From positions 108,338-172,337 of the forward strand of contig NZ_AORV01000028.1 of the NCBI RefSeq assembly GCF_000350485.1: a stretch of 64,000 bases of DNA. Reading direction: 5' to 3'. Shown piece after piece: positions 8,734 through 18,520 of this stretch. The notes beneath the pieces are model-generated. The model was not told where the DNA came from and searched no databases. It was given only the letters and a program-made list of their open reading frames with translations. Position 1 is the first letter of the stretch, and the number at the start of each line of letters is the position of its first letter. Both the position numbers and the translations under genes were made by a program. The DNA comes from Ruminiclostridium cellobioparum subsp. termitidis CT1112 (GTDB taxonomy: Bacteria; Bacillota; Clostridia; Acetivibrionales; DSM-1351).

Positions 8734-10239
8734 TTAATACCCCGGTATCATACTGTCATCAAGCCTGTAATATGTTTCCGATTCTTCTTTTATACGGCTT
8801 ATTTCCAGAAAAGTTACTTCATTTTTGCTCAAGGTGAGCTCAAGTAACAGCTTATTTCCAGTACAGCTCAATTTGTCATAGTCAACCCTCGGCCGGGCAA
8901 TTTCTCTTAAGGTTTCAACGGCTTTCTTAACAGGAAATCTTGGGCGCCCCATCTGAATCCAGGCGTGCCAGGGGTTTCCATATTGCTCATTCACCGTATT
9001 CCGTTTTATAAAATATTCTCCGTCCTGAAGGACAAGTTCAATTGAAATATCTTTGGAAAAGTCCTCTCCCTTCGTCATCTCCGGATTCCATGCGGTAATG
9101 GTTACCGTTTGGTCACTTTTCCGGGTCACCAGCATGCTTTCGTCCCTGTATAATATATACCTTCCCATCTTTTCAAAAAAGCTGAACATATGATATGTAG
9201 GCTTTGGAATATTGTTAAGCGCAACCAGGCCGAAGCCTCCATGAAATTGCGCTCTTGGGACATCAAGCTCTTCAAAAACATCACTGAAAGTCCAATAGGA
9301 AAAAGAATCAACAATGTCTCCGGCTTCACTGATAATCCGTGCCAGATAAGCTGCGTTAAGGCAGGTATCGTGAACCGGGTTCAACGGAGTGTACGAGGTA
9401 TTGTATTCTGTTATGTGAAAAGGCAGTCCGGGGAAGGGAGAGGCATTGATCAGCTCCCTGACTGCTTTCAATTCCTTCAGCATATCCTCGGGTTCAGCCA
9501 AATCCTGATAGACCAGTTCATGTGTCTGAAGTTTTGGCTGTTTTGAAGAGTACAGATGTCTCGAAACAAAATCTACCGGAACGGTTTCTTTATGACAGAA
9601 CCGCAGGAAATCCTCAATCCAGTGGTCTGCTCCCCCGCATATGGCAGGGCCGCCAACCTGCAGTCCTTTATGGATTTCCTTGATTGCAAAAGCAGTAACC
9701 CTGTACAGTTTAAAGTACTCGGCTTTATCCGCATCCTTCCAGAATATGTCCAGATTTGGCTCATTCCACACCTCAAAAGGCCACTGGAGTACTTCCTCAA
9801 TTCCGTACCTGTCGATAAAATGATTTACCAGGGCTTGAATCAAGCCCTTCCATTTATCATAGTCCTTTGGAGGAGTAACATTTCCCTTCCAATAAAATAC
9901 CGTTTGATCTCCCGATGCAAGTTTCGACGGCATAAATCCCAGCTCAACAAACGGCTTAAGGCCTCGTTCCAGAAAAGAATCAAATATCCTGTCTATATAT
10001 GTAAAATTATAAAAAGGCTTGATTTCCCCGCCTATCTCATATTCCCGGTATATGGCCGTATCATCATGCAGCAGCCCATGTCCCCTTATATATTTAAAGT
10101 TTATTGCTTTCCGGACAAATTCGAGAGTATCCAGGTATTCCTTTTGAAGTGCTATACCCATTCTCTCTGTTCCGACGCAAAAGTTCCAGTTGTTTTTAAA
10201 AGTTCCTTTTACCTCATCGGTAATTTTTATTCTTTTCAT
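8734..10239 (-). CDS. xynB: GH39 beta-xylosidase
   Basis: 501 residues, matching bacterial GH39 beta-xylosidases in length and layout: a TIM barrel and a C-terminal beta-sandwich. The acid/base is Glu160 in VWNEPN and the nucleophile is Glu278 in FHITEYN, at almost the same numbers as in the Thermoanaerobacterium enzyme. It lacks a signal peptide, so it acts in the cytoplasm, releasing xylose from the non-reducing end of xylo-oligosaccharides. A GGGAGG box precedes the ATG. It follows the GH8 remnant by 42 bp; the pair would once have attacked xylo-oligomers from both ends. Confidence 0.92.
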   Translation of the reverse strand: MKRIKITDEVKGTFKNNWNFCVGTERMGIALQKEYLDTLEFVRKAINFKYIRGHGLLHDDTAIYREYEIGGEIKPFYNFTYIDRIFDSFLERGLKPFVELGFMPSKLASGDQTVFYWKGNVTPPKDYDKWKGLIQALVNHFIDRYGIEEVLQWPFEVWNEPNLDIFWKDADKAEYFKLYRVTAFAIKEIHKGLQVGGPAICGGADHWIEDFLRFCHKETVPVDFVSRHLYSSKQPKLQTHELVYQDLAEPEDMLKELKAVRELINASPFPGLPFHITEYNTSYTPLNPVHDTCLNAAYLARIISEAGDIVDSFSYWTFSDVFEELDVPRAQFHGGFGLVALNNIPKPTYHMFSFFEKMGRYILYRDESMLVTRKSDQTVTITAWNPEMTKGEDFSKDISIELVLQDGEYFIKRNTVNEQYGNPWHAWIQMGRPRFPVKKAVETLREIARPRVDYDKLSCTGNKLLLELTLSKNEVTFLEISRIKEESETYYRLDDSMIPGY

Positions 10240-10281
10240 GGCTTTCCTCCCAGATTCAGATAGCCCTTAAATACCTGCGGG

Positions 10282-10851
10282 CTATATATACATATTATAT
10301 TCTCCTGCCAGCATTAGCAAACAGAAAAAATACAAGCAGTTATCATAGTATCTTCTCTCTCCCTTTCTTAAGGGCAGTTCCCAGAAATCCCGAACCCATT
10401 GCAGCCTGTACTTTCCTCTCGCTGCCAGCGACCCGGCGGCATTGGTTGCGATTATGGCAACCGAATGCATGGCCGGTTCATCAAAGGGTTCACCTTTTAT
10501 TGTATAAGCTTTATATTGACCAAATGTTGTGTTTTCACTGAAAAAGACTTGAAGCCTATCAACAATTTCTCCAAGTGATGCATCCTTGTTGAACCAGGCT
10601 GCATCCAAACCAATATTCATTGCGACACGATAGGCATCGGAATAGAACTGGAAATCCCTGAACAACTTTTTTGGTGTTCCGTCAAATTCTGCGTATTCCG
10701 GTGCCATTCCGGTATCCTTGTCACAGGAAATATGCAGATACTGCCGGCTGGCTCCGGCAGCTTTTTGCCAGAAGGGTCTATCCATATAATTGGATTTTTT
10801 ATTAACATTTTCACCATCTATTTCAGCTCTGCCGACCATGATTAACAACAC
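10282..10851 (-). pseudogene. Broken GH8 reducing-end xylose-releasing exo-oligoxylanase
   Basis: The 189-residue frame matches only the C-terminal half of Rex-type GH8 enzymes (about 380 residues). It starts at RPFWQKAAGASRQYLH and runs through PEYAEFDG, FYSDAYRVAMNIGLDAAWF and RRYYDNCLYFF to a natural end. The N-terminal half, with the catalytic acid and most of the (alpha/alpha)6 barrel, is missing. The first ~20 residues look like a scrambled internal segment, suggesting deletion rather than simple truncation. No convincing ribosome-binding site precedes it, and a miniature inverted-repeat element begins 85 bp upstream. Non-functional as an enzyme on this reading; GH39 downstream is intact. 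Confidence 0.8.
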
Positions 10852-10935
10852 CCAAATGCCCTGACCATTTATCCGTCTGCCTGGACATAAAAGTTGCCGG
10901 AAATAAATTTATAAGATTTTCCGATTAATGATAAT

Positions 10936-11121
10936 TACCCTCTATTGACAATGTATAACACGCCTCACGCCGGCTATTTTGCCACTTTTCTTTGTCGTCG
11001 TCCTTGGCTTGCGGCAAGGCAAAGGCGTGCAGTAAGGCTTTGTGCCTTGCAAGCGGCCTCAACGCAGCCGCAGGGCAAATTAACCAGTCAAAAACGTATT
11101 GTACATTGTTAATAGAGGGTA
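10936..11121. mobile_element. 186-bp miniature inverted-repeat element, copy 1
   Basis: Terminal repeats 10936-10955 and 11102-11121 are complementary over 20 bp with one mismatch (TACCCTCTATT...). The match extends weakly about 7 bp further inwards. The interior is much more GC-rich than its surroundings, contains an internal hairpin (about 11010-11060) and no open frame. TA at both tips would fit a TA target duplication. Size and interior resemble the element at 22022-22209. Confidence 0.7.
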
Positions 11122-11153
11122 TTTTATAATAAACCCGTAAAGTTTTGCTTAAA

Positions 11154-12632
11154 TTAGATTATTTCCAGCATAACTACCGACTTTGGCGGTAGTTTCCCTG
11201 CAACATGGTTGTTTGCAAGGAAGATATTTTTAAAAACCTTCGTTGTTATATTGTTTGGAGCTTCAAAAGTATTTTTTGCATTCATTTCGTTAGCAGTTAA
11301 AATAGTACCGGCGCAACTTTGTGCTGCAACTCCGCGTATATCAATATCTACGTCAGCCCCCTGTGAAGGATTCAAATTACAGATAGATACATGTATTTTT
11401 CCATCTTTATCCTGAGAGGAGGAAACACTTATCCGAGGTATTTTATCCCCGCCAAAAGCATAATCGGGACTTTCATACTCCATTGACAACAGCTGGGCAT
11501 CATGATGTACCTTATACATATCAAATACATGATATGTAGGTGTCAGCAGCATTTTTTGACCTTCAGTAAGGATTACCGCCTGAAGGACATTTATCATCTG
11601 TGCTATGTTTGCCATTTGAACCCTGTCACAATGATTATTAAATATATTGAAATGAACTCCTGCTGCAAGTGCATCCCTCAAGGTATTCTGCTGGTATAGG
11701 AATCCGGGATTTGTCCCAGGCTCCACACCGAACCAGGTACCCCATTCATCAACTATCAAACCGATTTTTTTCTCAGGGTCATATTTGTCCATGATTGTAG
11801 CATGCCTGTTCACAAGTTCTTCCATATAAAAAGCATTCTGTAAAACCGAAAACCATTCATTTTCCTCAAACTCTGTTGCTGATCCCCGCACCGACCAGTC
11901 TTTGGAGACTCTTGTATAATAATGCAGGCTCAAACCATCCATTTGCTTTCCGGCTTCCCTCATAAGCACTTCGGTCCAGTGATAGTCATCTACCGATGCA
12001 CCGCCTGCTATTTTATATATCTTGTTATCTCCGAAGTTTCTTACATAGGTAGCATATCTTCTATATTGATCCGCATAGTACTCGGCCCTCATGTTTCCGC
12101 CGCAGCCCCAGTTTTCATTTCCTACTCCGAAATATTTCAAACTCCAGGGCCCTTCTTTTCCGTTTGTTCTTCTTAGGTCAGCCATTGGAGATTTACCATC
12201 AAAGGTAATGTATTCCACCCACTGCTGCATCTCCTGAACAGTGCCGCTCCCTACATTGCCGCAAATATACGGCTCGGCACCAATCAGCTCGCAGAATTCC
12301 AAAAACTCGTGTGTGCCAAAATGATTATTTTCCACCACACCACCCCAATGGGTGTTTATCATACAGGGCCTGTTTTCTTTTGCCCCTATGCCGTCCATCC
12401 AGTGGTATTCGTCGGCGAAGCACCCTCCAGGCCACCTCAGAATAGGGATTTTTATTTTTTTAAGGGCTTCAATCACATCGGTACGAAAGCCCTTTACATT
12501 TGGAATGGAGGAATCCTCCCCCACCCATATCCCTTCATATATGCATCTTCCGAGATGCTCGGAAAAATGTCCGTATATATTTTTATTTATTTTTCCTTTT
12601 TTAACATCGGCGTTCAAAATAATTTTTATCAT
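11154..12632 (-). CDS. abfA: GH51 alpha-L-arabinofuranosidase
   Basis: 492 residues, the usual size for intracellular GH51 enzymes, which form hexamers. The family landmarks are intact: [13 protein letters not shown] (66-78), acid/base Glu173 in [11 protein letters not shown], and nucleophile Glu296 in LIVDEWGTW. No signal peptide. It removes terminal alpha-L-arabinofuranose from arabinoxylan or arabinan oligomers after import. It is the last gene downstream of the binding-protein/permease genes, but a 233-bp gap separates it from the permease, so it may have its own promoter. Nothing clearly promoter-like stands out in that gap (12633-12865). Confidence 0.95.
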   Translation of the reverse strand: MIKIILNADVKKGKINKNIYGHFSEHLGRCIYEGIWVGEDSSIPNVKGFRTDVIEALKKIKIPILRWPGGCFADEYHWMDGIGAKENRPCMINTHWGGVVENNHFGTHEFLEFCELIGAEPYICGNVGSGTVQEMQQWVEYITFDGKSPMADLRRTNGKEGPWSLKYFGVGNENWGCGGNMRAEYYADQYRRYATYVRNFGDNKIYKIAGGASVDDYHWTEVLMREAGKQMDGLSLHYYTRVSKDWSVRGSATEFEENEWFSVLQNAFYMEELVNRHATIMDKYDPEKKIGLIVDEWGTWFGVEPGTNPGFLYQQNTLRDALAAGVHFNIFNNHCDRVQMANIAQMINVLQAVILTEGQKMLLTPTYHVFDMYKVHHDAQLLSMEYESPDYAFGGDKIPRISVSSSQDKDGKIHVSICNLNPSQGADVDIDIRGVAAQSCAGTILTANEMNAKNTFEAPNNITTKVFKNIFLANNHVAGKLPPKSVVMLEII

Positions 12633-12865
12633 ATAACATCAAACTCTCCTATCCGGATATACCTACATGCTCCAACTATTAACCCCACCATCGGAATTGT
12701 GATTTAACGGTTCAAATTTCTTACCATCCTCACTATACGCCAGATGCATGCATGCTATAAGCCAATTTTTCCGAGTAAACCATACTTTCTTGAGGCTCTC
12801 TTGTATAACATAGTAAATATATATTATTAATCATTTGCTAAACGCCTTCATCCGATATGTTTTAA

Positions 12866-13753
12866 TCAACCCTTCACACCACCGAGAACTATACCCTTGA
12901 CAAAATACTTCTGAAGGAATGGGTAAACAAGTATTATCGGCAGTGAACCCAGAAATATCTGAGAGGATCTTAAAGTTCTGTCGGAAACTGTTGCAAGTTC
13001 CGAAATCTCCTGACGTGAAAGCATACTGTAGGATCTCTGAACAACAATAGTCTGTATATAGCTTTGCAGCGGATAATTCTCCGCCTTATTCATGAGTATG
13101 AGACCGTCAAACCAACTGTTCCAGTGCCCTACCAGGGAAAACAGGGTTATGGTTGCCAGGGCTGGAGTTGACACAGGAACATACAGCTTCCAAAGGGTTA
13201 TCCAGTGACCAGCACCATCTATAAAAGCCGCCTCACTCAATTCCTTCGGTATCTCTCTGAAAAAGTTTAACAGCAATATTACGCTGAAAACGGGTACCGC
13301 ACCTGGAAGTACAAGGGCCCATATGCTATCAAGCAATCCTGCCTGTCTGATTACGGTATACCACGGAATCAGTCCGCCGCTGAACAGCATTGTTATGAAA
13401 AATGCCCAGGCATAAAATGTACGGAATCTGAATTCCGATCTTTCCTTTGATAATGGATAGGCACATAAAATTGTAAGTACCAGATTTATAGCTCCTCCAA
13501 TTGCTATCCTTTCAACTGATACCAACATTGAATGCCAAAAAGCAGCTCTCTTTGCAACATATACATATGAATTCAACGAGAATTCAACCGGCCAGAAAAC
13601 AACCTTCCCTGCCGCGGCTACCGAGCTTGAGCTGAATGAAACCGCTAAAATGTGTATAAGCGGGATAATACAGAGCAGTGCTGCTAAAATAAGAAAACAA
13701 CTGTTTATTATGGTAAAAACACTAAGTTTCTTCTTTATACTTGTAAGTTTCAA
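12866..13753 (-). CDS. ABC sugar permease, YtcP/LplC type (MalG-like)
   Basis: 295 residues, six predicted membrane segments, and the cytoplasmic EAA loop (ELSEAAFIDGAGHWITLWKLYVP) that docks on the ATPase. This family pairs with LplB-type permeases and large binding lipoproteins for oligosaccharide or polygalacturonate-type uptake. The start codon is TTG, with AAGGGGG seven bases upstream. The gap to the partner permease is 12 bp. No ABC ATPase gene is present in the locus; such importers usually share one MsmK-like ATPase encoded elsewhere. Confidence 0.92.
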   Translation of the reverse strand: MKLTSIKKKLSVFTIINSCFLILAALLCIIPLIHILAVSFSSSSVAAAGKVVFWPVEFSLNSYVYVAKRAAFWHSMLVSVERIAIGGAINLVLTILCAYPLSKERSEFRFRTFYAWAFFITMLFSGGLIPWYTVIRQAGLLDSIWALVLPGAVPVFSVILLLNFFREIPKELSEAAFIDGAGHWITLWKLYVPVSTPALATITLFSLVGHWNSWFDGLILMNKAENYPLQSYIQTIVVQRSYSMLSRQEISELATVSDRTLRSSQIFLGSLPIILVYPFLQKYFVKGIVLGGVKG

Positions 13754-13765
13754 TTGTATACCCCC

Positions 13766-14668
13766 TTAGAAAATCCTGTAATCTGCAAATTTATATGCGC
13801 AGAAATAAGATACAGAAATAAGCGTGAACGAAACCACAGATTTGAATAGTCCGACGGCAGTTGCAACCCCGTATTGCGCATCAAGTAAACCTATTCTATA
13901 AACAAAAGTGTCAAGAATGTCTCCGCTTTGATATACCGGAGGACTATATAAATTGAATATCTGGTCGAAGCCAGCATTCAAAAGATTTCCAAGACTTAAT
14001 ACCATAAGCAGCACTATAACCATTTTCATCCCCGGCAAAGTGATATTCAATGTTTGCTTCCATCTGTTGGCTCCGTCGATACGGGCGGCTTCATACAGGC
14101 TTGGATCTATTCCGGTGATTGCTGCAAGGTAAATTATCGTACCATATCCGAATTCCTTCCATGTTTCGGTCAACACCATGGTTGTCGGAAACCATTTATT
14201 ATCACCAAGAAAAAATATTGGCTCAATTCCTATAGATTTTAACAATCCATTAACTATTCCGCCTGAAGGTGAGAGAATATCAATAAGGATACCTCCAAGT
14301 ACAACCCAGGACAAAAAGTGAGGAAGATATATCAGTGTCTGAACACCTCTCTTTAAAGCATTACTTGTAACTTCATTAATCAAAATAGCAAATATTATCG
14401 GAATAACAAGCCCTAGAATAATTTTCATCACCGCAATAGAAATTGTATTCCATATTACACTGCCAAAATTCGGCAGATCAAGGACATATTTAAAATTGTC
14501 AAGACCTATCCACTTTTGATGTCCAAATAAACCCTTTGCAGGAATAAATTTTTGAAAAGCTATTACAATACCGGCCATAGGCAGGTAACTGAATACCAAT
14601 AAAAGAATAAATCCCGGAAGTATCATCAGATGCAAGGGTAGTTGTTTTTTTATATTTAAGTTTTTCAA
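13766..14668 (-). CDS. ABC sugar permease, LplB type (MalF-like)
   Basis: About 300 residues with six membrane segments and an EAA loop (SLYEAARIDGANRWKQTLNITLPG). I place the start at the TTG at 14668 (protein beginning MKNLNIKKQLPLHL) rather than the ATG at 14731. A strong TAGGGGG box lies just upstream of the TTG, and the 21 extra residues of the longer frame are polar, unlike the family, and overlap an intergenic stem-loop. It forms the heteromeric channel with the permease at 12866-13753 and is fed by the lipoproteins upstream. Confidence 0.9.
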   Translation of the reverse strand: MKNLNIKKQLPLHLMILPGFILLLVFSYLPMAGIVIAFQKFIPAKGLFGHQKWIGLDNFKYVLDLPNFGSVIWNTISIAVMKIILGLVIPIIFAILINEVTSNALKRGVQTLIYLPHFLSWVVLGGILIDILSPSGGIVNGLLKSIGIEPIFFLGDNKWFPTTMVLTETWKEFGYGTIIYLAAITGIDPSLYEAARIDGANRWKQTLNITLPGMKMVIVLLMVLSLGNLLNAGFDQIFNLYSPPVYQSGDILDTFVYRIGLLDAQYGVATAVGLFKSVVSFTLISVSYFCAYKFADYRIF

Positions 14669-14731
14669 GCTTATGCCCCCTAATCGGAATATATGTTGGT
14701 TAAATGTTTCCCTGCTTCCACAGGTAGACAA

Positions 14732-14774
14732 GAAGGAAAGGATACTGTCAATACCTGCACGAGTCCTTTCCTTC
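14732..14774 (-). promoter_or_regulatory. Intergenic stem-loop between binding protein and permease genes
   Basis: Perfect 11-bp arms at 14732-14742 and 14764-14774 (GAAGGAAAGGA / TCCTTTCCTTC) with a 21-nt loop and no T-tract. A structure here typically protects the 3' end of the binding-protein message or attenuates read-through, giving more binding protein than permease. Confidence 0.6.
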
Positions 14775-14791
14775 CATCCATCTGGTTAAAC

Positions 14792-16522
14792 TTATTTGGA
14801 TTTAACTGAATCGTACCATTCGTTAACTTCCTTGGTCATATCAGCACCGCCCAATTTGTTCCAGTCACTTACAAACTTATCGAATTCATCAATAGCTACT
14901 GAACCCATAATAATTTTTATAAATACTTCCTTTTCCATCTTATCAAGAGTGGTTTTCTTCTCGGCCATTGTCTTTGTAGGAGCTCCGGTGAACTTCTCCT
15001 TCAACAGTTGATCGTTATTCTTGTAATCAACCATGCTGCGGAAAGCACCGTCCTTGCCATAGATTTTCATCCAGCCCCACATTGTATCATCTCCCTTTTC
15101 ATAGGCTTCTATGTTTGCTTGAATAACCTTCGGCTCGCCGGTCAGCGTGCTGAAATCATTGGCTTTTCTTGCATCATCTATTGCTATGAATGCATCAAGA
15201 TTCTTGAATACAGGAGAAGGGCATACCGGAGAGAACTTCCAAACTCCTACCGCACCATTTTCAACAGGCATATAGTACTTGTTGAAGTCGGCTGTCTTAC
15301 CCCAATTCTTTTCTATGTGCATGTTGAAGAGTTTAACAAGTGCTTCAGGGTTCTTATATCCTTTTTTAACAGCAAAGATTCTTGTCTGATTAAACTTGTT
15401 AGGAACCATTACCTTTTTGTCGTCGGCAGAAACTATAGGATAAGCTGTCCAGTCTGCATTCTTGTCATTATTATAGTTACTGATCAAAGGATACATAGGA
15501 TTCCACTGGGCTCCGTAATCAAGACCAAATTTACCGGCAATTACGGTTTCAGCTACTTTTCCGCCGTCCTTTACCCCGAATTCCTTGTCAATCTGGCCGG
15601 ACTTGTACATGTCGGCAAGCTTCTGAAGAGCTACCTTTGTTTCAGGCAGTGTGCTTCCCCATACAAGCTTTCCCGAGCCATCCTCTACCCACATATTAGG
15701 ATACGCATGATAGCCTGCAAAGAAGCCTTCTGTTCCCATACATCCGCTGTATAAGTCTTTAGTAACCGGGAGTCCGAATGTATCGTTCTTTCCGTTGCCG
15801 TCAGGATCCTTGGTTGTAAAGGCTTCTGCAATTTTAAGTACATCGTCCATTGCCTTAGGCGGCTGCAGGTTGAGCTTCTTCAACCAGTCATTTCTTATCC
15901 ACAAATACTGTGTACCTTCGTTCATTGCAACAGTTTCAGGAATAGCCATCATTTTTCCGTCAAAGGTTACCGAGTCAATATTACCGGTTCCTTCTACACT
16001 CATATATTGCTTTAATTGCTCCGAAGCATAATCGTTGTAATACTGTGTCATATCCTCAACCATTTCGGAGTCAACAAGCTGCTTAAGCTGCGAAGGATTT
16101 ACAAGCACAACGTCGGGAAGTTCTCCCGATGCCAAGGTAACATTGATTTTCTGGAGGTATGCATCAGATGTTTCATTTCCTTTTACTGTCCATGCATAAT
16201 TTACATTTATACCAAGCTCATCCTTGTACAACTTCGTCCAGCGGTTGTCTTCCAGTGTTTCTCCGGGAGTTTTGGGCAGGATATTTGCAGCAAGGTCATC
16301 ATCAATTCCCCTGACAAATGAAATGTCGATTGCAGGATCATATTTACCCAGAGGGTCCTTATTTGCAGAAACGGAACTTCCTGCTGATGAAGAGGTTGTA
16401 CTTTGTGCTGATGATGCTGAACTGTCTGTTGAGTTTTGACTGCCGCATGCCGTAAACAGTGCCGCAGTCATTGAAATAGCCATTGCTAATGAAACAGCTT
16501 TTCTTAAATAATTAAACTTCAT
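14792..16522 (-). CDS. Extracellular oligosaccharide-binding lipoprotein (SBP 1)
   Basis: 576 residues. A signal peptide ends in the lipobox LFTAC with Cys26 as lipidation site, followed by a Ser/Thr-rich linker, then a large LplA/COG1653-type binding fold. It captures sugar oligomers at the outer face of the membrane for the two permeases downstream. Strong ribosome-binding site (CAGGAGG). It has its own promoter carrying two copies of a regulator box (see 16568-16693), so it is probably induced by the adjacent YesM/YesN-like pair. It is a close paralogue of the protein encoded at 16760-18478. The ligand cannot be read from sequence; arabinoxylan- or arabinan-derived oligomers are suggested by the flanking GH51, GH39 and GH127 genes. 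Confidence 0.9.
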   Translation of the reverse strand: MKFNYLRKAVSLAMAISMTAALFTACGSQNSTDSSASSAQSTTSSSAGSSVSANKDPLGKYDPAIDISFVRGIDDDLAANILPKTPGETLEDNRWTKLYKDELGINVNYAWTVKGNETSDAYLQKINVTLASGELPDVVLVNPSQLKQLVDSEMVEDMTQYYNDYASEQLKQYMSVEGTGNIDSVTFDGKMMAIPETVAMNEGTQYLWIRNDWLKKLNLQPPKAMDDVLKIAEAFTTKDPDGNGKNDTFGLPVTKDLYSGCMGTEGFFAGYHAYPNMWVEDGSGKLVWGSTLPETKVALQKLADMYKSGQIDKEFGVKDGGKVAETVIAGKFGLDYGAQWNPMYPLISNYNNDKNADWTAYPIVSADDKKVMVPNKFNQTRIFAVKKGYKNPEALVKLFNMHIEKNWGKTADFNKYYMPVENGAVGVWKFSPVCPSPVFKNLDAFIAIDDARKANDFSTLTGEPKVIQANIEAYEKGDDTMWGWMKIYGKDGAFRSMVDYKNNDQLLKEKFTGAPTKTMAEKKTTLDKMEKEVFIKIIMGSVAIDEFDKFVSDWNKLGGADMTKEVNEWYDSVKSK

Positions 16523-16549
16523 TTGTTTTCCTCCTGTTATTATTTAATT

Positions 16550-16565
16550 ATTTGAGGCCTCAAAT
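16550..16565. promoter_or_regulatory. 16-bp perfect palindrome at the SBP1 transcription start region
   Basis: ATTTGAGG followed by its exact complement, directly downstream of the -10 box on the minus strand. The GGCC(T)CAA half is also present at the sister promoter near 24784-24790, but without the second half. It could be a repressor operator or simply the conserved start region. Confidence 0.5.
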
Positions 16566-16567
16566 AT

Positions 16568-16693
16568 ATTATAGAAGGGGTATTCCATCAATACCATGCA
16601 CATGTTTTTACTTTGTTAACTTCTGTTTACCAAGATTTTTTCATATTCATTGAGTATCATATCTTTTTTTTACTTTGTTAACATCTCTTTACC
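16568..16693 (-). promoter_or_regulatory. SBP1 promoter with two tandem regulator boxes
   Basis: On the minus strand the -10 is TATAAT (16568-16573) and no good -35 is visible, so an activator is probably needed. Upstream are two copies of the same box, written on the plus strand as TTTACTTTGTTAAC, six or so bases, then TTTACC, at 16607-16631 and 16669-16693, 62 bp apart. The same box and -10 with identical spacing precede the gene at 22310-24499. The adjacent AraC-type response regulator is the obvious candidate to bind it. Confidence 0.7.
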
Positions 16694-16759
16694 TTTTATA
16701 TAAAACGTAAAAAAGGATCATACCCCAAACCGGATATAATCCTTACCTTATTGCATATG

Positions 16760-18478
16760 TTATCTTGCAGATTCATACCATTTATTTACTTCTGTCGTTA
16801 TTTCTTTGCCTCCTATCTTGTACCAGTCGCTTGCAAATTTATCAAAACGGTCAATAGGCTCCTCACCCATTATGATCTTTATGAATATTTCTTTTTCCAT
16901 CATGTCCATTACCGCTTTTTTCTCAGCAATTGTATTTGTAGACGGTCCTACAAACCGCTCGGCAAGAAGCTGCCCGCCGGTTCTATATTTCTCAAGTATA
17001 CCAAAAACACCATTGGTTCCGTAAATTTTTTCCCAGCCCCATTTGGTTTTATCTCCGCCGGTATATGCATCCAGGTTGGATTGTATTGCTCTTGGCTCAC
17101 CGTGCAGAGAATCCAGACTGCCATTCTTCCGCGCCGCATCAATTGCCAGAAAGGCATCCAGATTTTTATACGGAGGACTGGGGACTACAGGTGAGAATTT
17201 CCATACACCCACACCCCCATTCTCAACAGGCATATAGTATTTATTGAAATCGGCCGCAATCCCCCAATTCTTTTCCAGGTGCATGTTTATTAATTTTATG
17301 AGTGCCTCGGGATATGGATATCCCTTCTTCACTGCAAATATCCTTGTCTGGCTGAACTTTAACGGAACCATCACTTTCCTGTCGTCAGCCGAAACAAGGG
17401 GATATCCTGTCCAATCCGCATTATTGTCATTATTAAAATTACTGATAAGCGGGTACATGGGATTCCACTGGGCTCCAAATTCAATGCCCACTTTTCCGGC
17501 AGTTACAGATTCGGCTACTTTGCTTCCATCCTTTACGCTGAACTCCCTGTCCAGTTCTCCGGCCTTATACATAGCGGCAAGTTTCCGAAGTGCCGTCTTT
17601 GTTTCAGACAGCGTACTTCCCCAGACAAGTTTTCCCGAAGCGTCCTCGACCCACATATTGGGGTAAGCGTGATAGGCTGCAAAAAAGCCCTCTGTTCCCA
17701 GGCATCCACCATATAAATCTTTGGTAATTGCAATTCCAAACGTATCCTGCCTGCCGTTTCCGTCAGGATCCATAGTTGTAAATGCCCTCGCAATCTTTAA
17801 AAGCTCATTCATGGATTTCGGAGGCTGCAGATTCAGTTTCTTCAGCCAATCATTTCGTATCCAGATATACTGTGCTGCCTCAACAAATGAATAAGGCTCG
17901 GAAACAGCCATCAATTTACCGTTTATAGTAGCTGAGTCCAATGTTGCTGTACCTTCCTGGTTATAAACCTCTTTGGTCAGAGGCGATGCATACTTTTCAA
18001 AGTATTCAGTCATATCCTCAATCATGTCGGAATCAACCAGTTGCCTTAACTGTGCCGGGTTTACAAGGATTACGTCCGGAAGATTGCCCGATGCCAGTGT
18101 AACATTTATCTTTTGAGTATATACATCGGAGGTTTCATTACCTCTTACAGCCCACGCATATTTTACATTTATCCCAAGCTCATCCCTGTATAATTTGAGC
18201 CAGCGATTATCCTGAATAGTTTCTCCAGGCGTTTTTGGCAGCACATTTTTTGCAAAATCCTCATCTATCCCACGTACAAATGATATATCAATAGTTGGAT
18301 TGTATCTTCCCAAAGGACCTGTAGCAACTTTTCCATATGAAGAATTTAAACTGCTTTTAAGTGTGTCCTCCGACGCGAAATTATCCGTTCTGCTTCCCGC
18401 ACAAGCCATAAAAAGTACAACTGTTAATGAAAAAGCCAAAACCAATAAAATATATTTATATAAGTGTTTTTTCAACAA
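16760..18478 (-). CDS. Extracellular oligosaccharide-binding lipoprotein (SBP 2)
   Basis: 572 residues, with a signal peptide and lipobox LFMAC (Cys26). It is collinear with and clearly homologous to the product of 14792-16522 along the whole length (for example the shared WIRNDWLKKLNLQPPK and AQWNPMYPLISN), so the two arose by tandem duplication. The TTG start is preceded by CAGGGGGATGG. It follows the response regulator gene by 42 bp and so is likely co-transcribed with the kinase and regulator, whereas SBP1 has its own promoter. It may serve as sensory or low-level binding protein, or widen ligand range; this is inference. Confidence 0.88.
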   Translation of the reverse strand: MLKKHLYKYILLVLAFSLTVVLFMACAGSRTDNFASEDTLKSSLNSSYGKVATGPLGRYNPTIDISFVRGIDEDFAKNVLPKTPGETIQDNRWLKLYRDELGINVKYAWAVRGNETSDVYTQKINVTLASGNLPDVILVNPAQLRQLVDSDMIEDMTEYFEKYASPLTKEVYNQEGTATLDSATINGKLMAVSEPYSFVEAAQYIWIRNDWLKKLNLQPPKSMNELLKIARAFTTMDPDGNGRQDTFGIAITKDLYGGCLGTEGFFAAYHAYPNMWVEDASGKLVWGSTLSETKTALRKLAAMYKAGELDREFSVKDGSKVAESVTAGKVGIEFGAQWNPMYPLISNFNNDNNADWTGYPLVSADDRKVMVPLKFSQTRIFAVKKGYPYPEALIKLINMHLEKNWGIAADFNKYYMPVENGGVGVWKFSPVVPSPPYKNLDAFLAIDAARKNGSLDSLHGEPRAIQSNLDAYTGGDKTKWGWEKIYGTNGVFGILEKYRTGGQLLAERFVGPSTNTIAEKKAVMDMMEKEIFIKIIMGEEPIDRFDKFASDWYKIGGKEITTEVNKWYESAR

Positions 18479-18520
18479 TCACCATCCCCCTGTAAAATCA
18501 GGTACATTATCTAAAATTCC

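Noticed and set aside
14669..14731. N-terminal extension of the LplB-type permease to the ATG at 14731
   Set aside because: No ribosome-binding site, polar residues unlike the family, and a stem-loop in the same stretch; the TTG at 14668 has TAGGGGG.
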